Source of the DNA: a virus
Reading direction: 5' to 3' (one strand)
IMG/VR virus record: IMGVR_UViG_3300044808_000010
Span: 1 to 64,000 of that record
DNA length: 64,000 bases
The notes beneath the pieces are model-generated. The model searched no databases. It was not told the origin of the DNA and saw only the letters and a list, made by a program, of their open reading frames with translations. Each line of letters starts with the position of its first letter. Position 1 is the first letter of the stretch. Both the position numbers and the translations under genes were made by a program. Below are positions 15,650 through 22,234 of this stretch, in pieces.

Positions 15650-15903
15650 ACCTAACCACCAAAATCTTAACCAGTGTTTCCAGCGTAGAGCCTTGCACTT
15701 TTTCTGAGATGTTGCAGGGCATGGGCGCTGACGCCCCGGAGCGTGACGACAAGGCGGCGTGGCGCGAACTTTTTCAAGCCCTTGAGTCGCTGGAAAAGAT
15801 GGAACTCGTCACCATTGAGCGCGCTAACGGGCGGATCGATACCCTGATGCTCACGTCGGTCGGTGCCGAACTCGCCCGCGAGGCGCTGAAGGAGAATAGA
15901 TAA
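15646..15903 (+). CDS. small winged-helix-like protein
   Basis: An 85-residue protein with the layout of a helix-rich wing (ILTSVSSVEPCTFSEMLQGM, then a second helix, then ERANGRIDTLMLT as a hairpin). It is a plausible DNA-binding regulator, but the assignment comes only from the pattern. It is coupled to its neighbours by overlaps. Confidence 0.45.
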   Translation: MNLTTKILTSVSSVEPCTFSEMLQGMGADAPERDDKAAWRELFQALESLEKMELVTIERANGRIDTLMLTSVGAELAREALKENR

Positions 15904-16280
15904 TGGGTATCATGCCTGACGACGCGTATCTGCGAGACTTGCGCGATCCGTTTCATCCGCTACACCTGAAACGTAACGGCAGTGGGAGTTGCACAACGCG
16001 ATATGACTGCTGCGAGCTTTTCGGTTGCGTCTTTGGTCACACGGAAGGCTGCTACGATCATCGCAACCAAGAAACCATGAACTATGGGGCTGCGATCTTT
16101 CGCTCCAAGCAAGGGCAACCGAACGCTCCAACAGTAATGAAACTCGAGTGCTTCAACAAAGAAGAGGCGGCCAAGGCGGAGGCGTACATGAAAAGAAAAC
16201 ATCCAGACGTGCCATTTTTTGCAACGTGGCTTACATGGCCGCATTTGTCCCCCATGGGGGAGAAAGGAGCGCCTGCATGA
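15903..16280 (+). CDS. hypothetical Cys-rich protein with palindrome-encoded tail
   Basis: A 125-residue protein. Residues 30-55 contain a dense Cys/His group (CTTRYDCCELFGCVFGH). A second domain follows. Palindrome copy 7 encodes S-P-M-G-E from residue 116, only ten residues before the end. The tail may therefore be added sequence. No family is recognised. Confidence 0.55.
   Translation: MGIMPDDAYLRDLRDPFHPLHLKRNGSGSCTTRYDCCELFGCVFGHTEGCYDHRNQETMNYGAAIFRSKQGQPNAPTVMKLECFNKEEAAKAEAYMKRKHPDVPFFATWLTWPHLSPMGEKGAPA
16248..16261 (+). repeat. dispersed palindrome copy 7
   Basis: TCCCCCATGGGGGA near the C-terminal end of the host gene. The flanks (TTTG before, GAAAG after) show that this copy is inverted relative to most early-gene copies. 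Confidence 0.95.
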
Positions 16281-17251
16281 CGCCTGAAGCCTTAACTGAT
16301 ACCGCGCTCTCAATGGACGAACAAAGCGAACTCGCTGATTGTGAGGCTCGCGTTGAACGCGGGCTTGAAACGGCGCTAGACTGCGTTGAGGCACTTCGCA
16401 CAATTCATAAGAAGCGCCTCTTCCGGCAAACTCACGCCACCTTTGAACTCTACTTCGAAGAACGCTGGGGACGAAAAAAGAGCCAGATGTATCGCCTGCT
16501 CGCCGCCGCCGACGTGCGTGAGAACGTTCCTCAAATTGAAACTGAACGACAGGCGCGAGAGTTGGTTGGCCTCGCTCCGGAGATCCAGCAGGCCGCCTAC
16601 ACTATCGCGGAACTCGTGGCCCCAAAAGACGCCGAAGATAAGCCAATCATCACGGCATCGCTTTTGAAGAACTGCGTAGAAGGCGTGCAGGAAGAAGTGC
16701 GCGACGTGCTCCAGGGACACATGACGGACGAACACGGCGATCCCCGGCCTTTGTCTCAATTAACACCGCTGATGCAATCCAATGTAGTCGAGCGCCTGCG
16801 AGAGAAAACGCTGCGCCAGGCTGAGAAAATCCGCACCAGCATGGATCAAAGAGCCGCCCGGGCGCACGCCGCCGGCCAGCAAAAGGATGTCCCCGCCCAG
16901 CCCGCGTCAATCTTCTTGATGTACCTGATCCGCGAACTGACGCGCGCGATCGAGTACGTCAAAGAAGAAAAGGGGAGTCTGCATCCGCGCTACTTCGCGC
17001 CCTACCATCTGGCAAAGAGCGCAATTGGTGAAGCGCTGGAAGGTAGCGAGGTGTCGTTACTGCCGGACAAGGTAAGCATTGAAGGGGAATGCGAAAGGTG
17101 CGGCCACGGCGAGACGGTGCGCGATACCGTGCTGACCGCGCAGCATGAGGGCCACGTCAAGAGTTTACGGATTAAGCTCTGCGACTTCTGCGTTTCGATC
17201 TACGAAAAAGTAATAGACCTTACGCCGAATGGAGAGGTGGTGGCGCGGTGA
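16277..17251 (+). CDS. ParB/DUF3102-like DNA-binding protein with zinc site
   Basis: A 324-residue protein starting at ATG 16277. Residues about 45-80 (a HATFELYFEERWGRKKSQMYRL stretch split by a turn) resemble the helix-turn-helix part of phage ParB-like or DUF3102-like proteins. A long helical middle follows, then CERCG and CDFC near the C-terminus as a zinc ribbon. It probably binds phage DNA as a regulator or organiser. Family naming is from memory and is uncertain. Confidence 0.55.
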   Translation: MTPEALTDTALSMDEQSELADCEARVERGLETALDCVEALRTIHKKRLFRQTHATFELYFEERWGRKKSQMYRLLAAADVRENVPQIETERQARELVGLAPEIQQAAYTIAELVAPKDAEDKPIITASLLKNCVEGVQEEVRDVLQGHMTDEHGDPRPLSQLTPLMQSNVVERLREKTLRQAEKIRTSMDQRAARAHAAGQQKDVPAQPASIFLMYLIRELTRAIEYVKEEKGSLHPRYFAPYHLAKSAIGEALEGSEVSLLPDKVSIEGECERCGHGETVRDTVLTAQHEGHVKSLRIKLCDFCVSIYEKVIDLTPNGEVVAR

Positions 17252-17493
17252 AGACAGTTTTCAGCGAGTGGAAAGGCTACCGCCAGCAGGTGATGCCGCC
17301 AGCCTGCTCGCCCGTACAGGAGCAGGAAACCAAGCGAGCCTTCTACGCTGGCGCGGCCTGCATGTTCTATCTCATTACTGGCATTCCTCTGAGCGATGGC
17401 GACGAGGTGGCTGACGCGGACATAGCGGCGATGGCTCGTGTGAAATCTGAAATTGACGACTACTATCAACGAATGAAAGAAGGGAAAGAATAG
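17248..17493 (+). CDS. hypothetical small early protein
   Basis: An 81-residue protein starting at GTG 17248 (overlapping the preceding stop). It has a central helix (AFYAGAACMFYLI) and an acidic end. No family is recognised. Confidence 0.55.
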   Translation: MKTVFSEWKGYRQQVMPPACSPVQEQETKRAFYAGAACMFYLITGIPLSDGDEVADADIAAMARVKSEIDDYYQRMKEGKE

Positions 17494-17495
17494 CC

Positions 17496-17846
17496 ATGCA
17501 AAACGAACAAGCAACCACTGAAAACTTTGCGCTCACGCCCAGACAGCGACCGCTACCGAGCCGCTGGTTTCGCCGCGCTCTCTATTGGCTGTTTCCGCCG
17601 AACTATGATAAGTGGCCCGATACAATGGAAGGACGTCACGTTGTCTCGATAACTACTGACATCTTTCTTGGGTGGCGGGATCGCCTGCGAATTCTATGCG
17701 GCGGAGTGCTGCGCCTTGATACGATCACACGCTCCACAGGCGAGTCAACGGAAGCCCAACCTTACGGCCCGATGGACAGCACGTCGGCAATAGAAATCCG
17801 ACCGCCGTTCATTACTAAACGTCCCCCAGTGGGGGAGGTGCGATGA
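17496..17846 (+). CDS. hypothetical early protein with palindrome at its C-terminus
   Basis: A 116-residue basic protein with an aromatic, Pro-rich first half (WFRRALYWLFPPNYDKW) that might touch a membrane. It ends R-P-P-V-G-E-V-R, where P-P-V-G-E comes from palindrome copy 8, so the last seven residues derive largely from the repeat. No family is recognised. Confidence 0.5.
   Translation: MQNEQATTENFALTPRQRPLPSRWFRRALYWLFPPNYDKWPDTMEGRHVVSITTDIFLGWRDRLRILCGGVLRLDTITRSTGESTEAQPYGPMDSTSAIEIRPPFITKRPPVGEVR
17822..17836 (+). repeat. dispersed palindrome copy 8 (AGT centre)
   Basis: TCCCCCAGTGGGGGA ten bases before the end of its gene, read in a third frame as P-P-V-G-E. Confidence 0.95.
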
Positions 17847-18049
17847 AACCCATAGAAATCTACAGCGGCCTCGACCGCCTCCCCGCCGAGTATCTGGCGC
17901 GCAATCAATCCGAGCCTGAGCGCATCGCTAAGATCAAAGCCGAAGCGCAGGCCCGTCGCGCAGCCAAGAACGCGCGCCGCGCCCAGCGAATGCTCGGTAA
18001 ACCATTCCAAGTGGATTTACGAAAGGTGAAAGCCGATGGAGAAGTTTAG
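17843..18049 (+). CDS. small basic helical protein
   Basis: A 68-residue protein with an Arg/Ala/Lys-rich helix in the middle (ARRAAKNARRAQRM), possibly binding nucleic acid. It overlaps both neighbours. No family is recognised. Confidence 0.5.
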   Translation: MKPIEIYSGLDRLPAEYLARNQSEPERIAKIKAEAQARRAAKNARRAQRMLGKPFQVDLRKVKADGEV

Positions 18050-18215
18050 GTATTATGTCGTCGTGGAACATGGCGGAACGTTTCACGGCAAAGCGGTCAC
18101 GCTCGACTGTGAACTGGATACCCATGAACTCATTCTGGCGGTCGCCGAACAGATCAAGACCAAGGAACTGTGGGACGGGAAAGTCACCGTCATTAGCTGG
18201 AGGTTGATATCGTGA
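18036..18215 (+). CDS. small hypothetical protein
   Basis: A 59-residue frame from ATG 18036 overlaps the preceding gene by 14 bases and the resolvase start by four (GTGA). It reads as beta-beta-alpha-beta (FRYYVVVEHGG, DTHELILAVAEQIK, KVTVISWRL), a compact protein-like pattern. No family is recognised. Confidence 0.55.
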   Translation: MEKFRYYVVVEHGGTFHGKAVTLDCELDTHELILAVAEQIKTKELWDGKVTVISWRLIS

Positions 18216-18661
18216 TTATTCTGGGCATCGACCCAGGCGCGAGCGGTGCGATTGCCTCTTTCCAGCCCGGCGAGCCACAACCCGTCGAGACAATTAAACT
18301 GACCGCCACAGAACGCGACATTGCTGACTTCCTTGGGATACGAGTCTTCGCCCACGCTTTTGCTTACCTTGAGCGCGTCCACGCCTTCCCGAAACAGGGA
18401 GTCTCGGGTGTTTTCACCTTCGGGCAATCCTATGGATTCCTGCGTGGGCTTCTGGTGGGCCTCGAATTACCGTTTGAAGAGGTTACGCCGCAGCGCTGGC
18501 AGAAGGCCATGGGCTGCATGAGTAAAGGCGACAAAAACGTCACCAAGGCACGCGCACAGCAACTTTTCCCTGAGATCAAAATCACTCACGCCATTGCTGA
18601 TGCAATCCTGATAGCTGAGTACGGCAGACGCCTCCGCGCTGGCGAACTCCACAAAAACTAA
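18212..18661 (+). CDS. RuvC-like Holliday junction resolvase
   Basis: This 149-residue nuclease of the RNase H fold would cut branched DNA during phage recombination or before packaging. The first strand carries IDPGASG (D7). A second acidic residue is E54 in AYLERVHAFP, and the last is D130 in HAIADAILIAEY. The order and length fit phage RuvC-like enzymes. It is the last early gene and meets the late transcript head to head, with the terminator between. Confidence 0.85.
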   Translation: MIILGIDPGASGAIASFQPGEPQPVETIKLTATERDIADFLGIRVFAHAFAYLERVHAFPKQGVSGVFTFGQSYGFLRGLLVGLELPFEEVTPQRWQKAMGCMSKGDKNVTKARAQQLFPEIKITHAIADAILIAEYGRRLRAGELHKN

Positions 18662-18664
18662 AAA

Positions 18665-18692
18665 GGCGCTACAGCCCATAAGCCGTAGCGCC
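18665..18692 (-). terminator. intrinsic terminator of the late transcript
   Basis: On the - strand, GGCGCTAC (18692-18685) pairs perfectly with GTAGCGCC (18672-18665) around a 12-base loop, followed by CTTTTTAGTTTTT. This ends the late operon coming from the right. No T-run follows on the + strand, so early transcripts may read through. Confidence 0.8.
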
Positions 18693-18718
18693 CACCACGC
18701 CATCCGTGGATTTCAGGA

Positions 18719-19021
18719 TTAGAAAGTCTCTACCTCAAGATAAATCTTGTCCGCAGCGCCTACCGCGAAGATTCGCAACTGCCCTAAATCAACATTCCGA
18801 AACGTGGCGTTCTCGCCCTGCGTCAATTGCTTGCCCTGCGCTAACCCTGTCAGCGCTGTAGGGCGCACTGCAATTGCAATTGGTCCCGCCGTCTCGCACC
18901 TTACTTCGACGCGGCGCCCGTTCGGGAAGAAGCCAGCGGCAGACGCCAGCGATGCAGCCGTCTGGTCGCCGTCCGCCAGATCGTAGACTTGCCCTAAATG
19001 GCTGGTGTTTGAAAGTGCCAT
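18719..19021 (-). CDS. hypothetical late protein, last gene of the late operon
   Basis: A 100-residue, beta-rich protein without a signal peptide. It follows the fibre-like secreted protein and ends 27 bases before the terminator hairpin. Its composition (Thr, Gly, Ala, Val) is like small virion decoration proteins, but no family is recognised. Confidence 0.55.
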   Translation of the reverse strand: MALSNTSHLGQVYDLADGDQTAASLASAAGFFPNGRRVEVRCETAGPIAIAVRPTALTGLAQGKQLTQGENATFRNVDLGQLRIFAVGAADKIYLEVETF

Positions 19022-19026
19022 AAGGT

Positions 19027-19614
19027 TTACTGCGCGGCCGGTTGAATCATCTGAAAGTTAGTGCCGTCGTAAATCGCCAGTACTACGCTTCCCGCCTTAA
19101 TGAAGTTATCGCCGGGGTCGGTGGACACGCCTCGCTTGAGCGCCTTCGCGCCAAGCCCATTCACGTTAATCGAGCAAGCGCCTGTGTTCGCGGTAGCGGC
19201 AGTGAACGCGATGTACATTCCGGTTGTGTAGGCCGCTGGCGCTGGTGCCAGCGTGATGACGTAGGTATCGTTGCTTCCCGCATCGGCGGCAAAGTTAAGC
19301 GCGCCCTGCACTGTCGCATTGCCTGTCACCAGCGCGGTACTCGAAAAAGTCGAAGCGCCCGTGGTCGCCAGCGTTCCCGCGATGGTAGTGTTTCCACTCG
19401 CCTCGGTAACGATGACCTTGTTAGTGCCGATTGTCGTCGAGGTGCCGTCAGAGCAGATGACGGTGGTGGAGATCGCGCCGGAGCCGCTGGACTTCGGGAC
19501 GCAGTTGGCCGTCACCGAGCCCCGAACCCCGCCAGCATAAGTATTCTGCGCAACCGAAGTGCCGGCCGCGAAGGCCAGCACCAGGAGCGCCATCAAGAAG
19601 TGAAGTCGTTTCAT
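19027..19614 (-). CDS. secreted tail-fibre-domain protein with Sec signal peptide
   Basis: A 195-residue protein starting at the ATG at 19614. A longer frame to 19722 would translate a palindrome and overlap the neighbour. Residues 1-22 are a clean signal peptide (MKRLHFLMALLVLAFAAGTSVA). The C-terminal ~90 residues (a block with NDTYVITLAPAPAAY, TANTGA, LGAKALKRG and DGTNFQM) repeat a domain in the 465-residue protein at 20827 and are typical of phage tail fibres. A signal peptide on a virion-type protein is unusual. Confidence 0.7.
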   Translation of the reverse strand: MKRLHFLMALLVLAFAAGTSVAQNTYAGGVRGSVTANCVPKSSGSGAISTTVICSDGTSTTIGTNKVIVTEASGNTTIAGTLATTGASTFSSTALVTGNATVQGALNFAADAGSNDTYVITLAPAPAAYTTGMYIAFTAATANTGACSINVNGLGAKALKRGVSTDPGDNFIKAGSVVLAIYDGTNFQMIQPAAQ

Positions 19615-19632
19615 TGAGTCTCCCAAAAACTG

Positions 19633-19646
19633 TCCCCCATGGGGGA
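19633..19646 (-). repeat. dispersed palindrome copy 9
   Basis: Non-coding copy five bases after the stop of the gene at 19652 and 18 bases before the next start. Flanks are in the sense orientation TTTTC before and CAGT after. Confidence 0.95.
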
Positions 19647-19651
19647 GAAAA

Positions 19652-20158
19652 TTAGAGGCCGGTCGCGTGAACCGCGTACATGATCTTAAACCGCAGAGGC
19701 GATCCTGTGCCGCCGTATTCACCGTCGCCGGTGTTATGCAGCACCAAAGCCTTGTTCGCGGTCAGTAGCGCATCCTTGATTGGAACGCACTGGATCATCT
19801 TGTCGGCGGTGGCGTCTAGGAACCCCGTCGCCTCGATGGTGTCGGAGACAGCCGCGCCGGATCCGTTCTCCACTTTGACGGCCATGTTGTCAGCCGACTC
19901 GGTGTAGGCCGCTGCATAGTCGTAAATCAGCACCATACCGAGAAACTGCAGCACCTTGCCCGCGCCGGGGGCTGGAACGAGTTCCTTGGGCGTAGCGCGC
20001 AGGGCCAGCATCTCCGTGATCGAGATCGATCCTTCGATGCTCGCGTAGGGCGAATCCTCAATGTCGGTTGATCCGACCGAGGCAAACCGTGGATTGCGCC
20101 CTCGCGTAACCGTTCCGGCGTTAATACCGCCGCTCATTGTTCTTGTAACTTCAGCCAT
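19652..20158 (-). CDS. putative small virion structural protein
   Basis: A 168-residue, beta-rich, acidic protein resembling phage head-decoration or tail-accessory proteins in composition. It has many Gly/Ala/Thr turns and the strands KVLQFLGMVLIYDYAAAY and KIMYAVHATG. It is preceded by its own candidate promoter, so it may be made in larger amounts than its neighbours. Identification is only by type and position. Confidence 0.5.
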   Translation of the reverse strand: MAEVTRTMSGGINAGTVTRGRNPRFASVGSTDIEDSPYASIEGSISITEMLALRATPKELVPAPGAGKVLQFLGMVLIYDYAAAYTESADNMAVKVENGSGAAVSDTIEATGFLDATADKMIQCVPIKDALLTANKALVLHNTGDGEYGGTGSPLRFKIMYAVHATGL

Positions 20159-20183
20159 TTAGTGTGTCCTCCAGACCCGTCAA

Positions 20184-20211
20184 GATATACAGGAAGTTTT
20201 CAGCAATGCAA
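20184..20211 (-). promoter_or_regulatory. sigma70-type promoter, late strand
   Basis: On the - strand TTGCAT (20211-20206) and TATATC (20189-20184) are 16 bases apart, about 25 bases upstream of the ATG at 20158. Confidence 0.4.
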
Positions 20212-20232
20212 CCTTTTTGCGGAAGCGCGAAC

Positions 20233-20712
20233 TTATTTCGGTTCGGGATCGTGCTCTGCGCTTTCGGGCTCCAGCGACTTTTCTTGTTGGATAGCCACCA
20301 TCTTTACATCGTCAGGAGGCCGCGAATTAGCCGCTTCCGCCTCCGCTTTCCGCATGACAAAGGCCATGCCGCCTGCCGTCTCCCGTTCCGCTGCTCCTAC
20401 CTTTGGATTCGGATCAACCATCCGGGCTTCCATGAGTTCCAGTAATTGCGTCCGTTCCGCTGGCGTCAGCGTTTCATCTACCAGTTTGGCGAGCAGGTCG
20501 TCGGCTATGTGAAATTCCGCGCTGGGGTGGGTCAGGTCTTTCGCCATCTTAGCCTGGACCACCGCCCAAAATGGCTCTATTTTCGTCTCCGTCTTGGCCG
20601 CGCTGTCCTCCAGCTTTCTCACTCGCCCATATAACGCAACAACACCCGCCAGTAGTGCGCTAGCGAATACTGTGAGCAGGGAGATGAGAATGGTTTTGAT
20701 GGTCGGGTTCAT
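20233..20712 (-). CDS. membrane-anchored coiled-coil protein (spanin- or holin-accessory-like)
   Basis: A 159-residue protein with one N-terminal membrane helix (ILISLLTVFASALLAGVVALY), an alpha-helical middle and a charged C-terminus. The layout, inner-membrane anchor plus long soluble coil, is like inner-membrane spanins but also like other phage membrane proteins. No outer lipoprotein partner lies beside it. The family is not determined. Confidence 0.5.
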   Translation of the reverse strand: MNPTIKTILISLLTVFASALLAGVVALYGRVRKLEDSAAKTETKIEPFWAVVQAKMAKDLTHPSAEFHIADDLLAKLVDETLTPAERTQLLELMEARMVDPNPKVGAAERETAGGMAFVMRKAEAEAANSRPPDDVKMVAIQQEKSLEPESAEHDPEPK

Positions 20713-20729
20713 GCACCATTCTCACGCTT

Positions 20730-20822
20730 TCAATTCAGTTGCGCCTTGCGCGGGTTCCACGGATTGCCGAAGATGATGGCTATCCAGATACCAGCGAGGA
20801 TGTAGGCGAGGGGTTTGCACAT
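20730..20822 (-). CDS. 30-residue membrane peptide
   Basis: ATG at 20822 with AAGGTGACGAG upstream opens a frame of 30 residues with one hydrophobic helix (LAYILAGIWIAIIFG) and a basic end. It fills the gap between neighbours exactly. Role unknown. Confidence 0.4.
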   Translation of the reverse strand: MCKPLAYILAGIWIAIIFGNPWNPRKAQLN

Positions 20823-20826
20823 CTCG

Positions 20827-22224
20827 TCACCTTGCGCGACGGGCGGAGATAGTCCCGTAAGCTGTCATCGTGCTGATCGCGAAGGATGCTTTACCAACTA
20901 GATAGATCGTGGTCGTGGCTGCGAGTGAAATACGCTGGTAAGGGATGTTCTCAGCAAGTAGTGAACCGAGCACTGTACCAGAAAGATTACCACCGCTAGA
21001 TGACGTGAACGTGCCCTCACCACCAAGTGTATTGTCTGTCGAGCTTGCGCCTTGCTGTACGAAAGACGTAGTGGTTGTGGCAGCGGGGATATAATCTACG
21101 ATGCCGTAAACATCCCAATCTCCAGCAGTAAGACTAACGCTCGTGATGGTCTTGGCAGTTCCCGTGCTGAGACTTGTGGCGCTGCCGCTGGCGAGCGAGG
21201 CCGTGAGAAACTCTCCGATGAACCCGGCGGGAGCGTTGCTGTTGGTGGCTGTCCCGGCTAATATCGCCCCCTCACTAGAGTCTATGGATATTCCGCCGTT
21301 AAGAATTATCTTGATTCCATCAATGATGCCCTCAGGCAGAAACATTATGTCGCCGCCTAAAACGCTTATATGATCACCCGACCAATCGATCGCCGCCGTT
21401 CCCGGCCCTCCCGCGCCGTCATCTAACATCAGTTGGCGCGTGTTGAAATTTGCTGATTGAAGATCGCCGTTGTCGCGGATGATCACTTCCGAGTTGTCTG
21501 AAATATGACTAGCAACTAAATTAGTCCCATCACTCTTAGGAACTACATTTGCCCCTGCGGAGTTGGTAATCCCCGACGCTGGCGCATTCCCCAGCGTGCT
21601 CTGAATCTGAAAATTCGATCCCGTCGCAATCACACCATCAACCCACTGCCCGGCGCGAATATCATTGTCGGCAAGCGCGGTAGTGATCCCACCCGCTACT
21701 TTTACAATCGTCAGCGCGCCCAGCGTATTGAAGTTCACCGTCGCCGCGCCCGTATTTGCCGTGTTGGCTCTGAAGCGCAGATGCGTGCCGACCACGTAAG
21801 CAGCGGGTACAGGAGCCAAGTTGCAAGCGTAGGTATCATTCGCTCCGGCGTCAGAGCAGAACAGCGGCGTGCTCATGTCTGTTGCGGTTGCGGCGCGCGG
21901 CACTCCAGTTGTCGTGGTATTCGCTAACGGCCCTGTCGGCAATGTTCCCAGCGCAAACTCATTTGAGAGGCCGCTATTGGCTGTTTCAGTGATGTAGGTG
22001 GCGTCTGTCGCGCCGCTGGCCGCCGAGGCGTCTATCTGCGTGCAAGTGCTGGTGGCGCTGCCCTGGTAGACCTTATGCGTGGTGGCGTTGCTGTAAAGTT
22101 TCCCCGGCGCACAGACCGTTGGTGGATTTGCGGAAGTGAAAATGATCCTTTGGCTCTGCGTCCCCTGCCCGAACGTCGAGGCGGCAGAGAGTAAGAAAGC
22201 GAGAATTGTGATAATGCGTTTCAT
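20827..22224 (-). CDS. tail-fibre-like protein with Sec signal peptide
   Basis: A 465-residue protein. Residues 1-20 form a signal peptide (MKRIITILAFLLSAASTFGQ). A beta-rich body follows. A block around residues 120-210 matches the C-terminal domain of the 195-residue protein at 19027. The end (YLVGKASFAISTMTAYG, then a basic ISARRAR) is the typical tip of phage fibres. It probably binds the host surface, but export before assembly would be odd for a virion part. Confidence 0.7.
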   Translation of the reverse strand: MKRIITILAFLLSAASTFGQGTQSQRIIFTSANPPTVCAPGKLYSNATTHKVYQGSATSTCTQIDASAASGATDATYITETANSGLSNEFALGTLPTGPLANTTTTGVPRAATATDMSTPLFCSDAGANDTYACNLAPVPAAYVVGTHLRFRANTANTGAATVNFNTLGALTIVKVAGGITTALADNDIRAGQWVDGVIATGSNFQIQSTLGNAPASGITNSAGANVVPKSDGTNLVASHISDNSEVIIRDNGDLQSANFNTRQLMLDDGAGGPGTAAIDWSGDHISVLGGDIMFLPEGIIDGIKIILNGGISIDSSEGAILAGTATNSNAPAGFIGEFLTASLASGSATSLSTGTAKTITSVSLTAGDWDVYGIVDYIPAATTTTSFVQQGASSTDNTLGGEGTFTSSSGGNLSGTVLGSLLAENIPYQRISLAATTTIYLVGKASFAISTMTAYGTISARRAR

Positions 22225-22234
22225 GGTTTACCTC

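Noticed and set aside
19042-19617. 191-codon open frame on the + strand
   Set aside because: Antisense to the signal-peptide fibre protein, without start signal.
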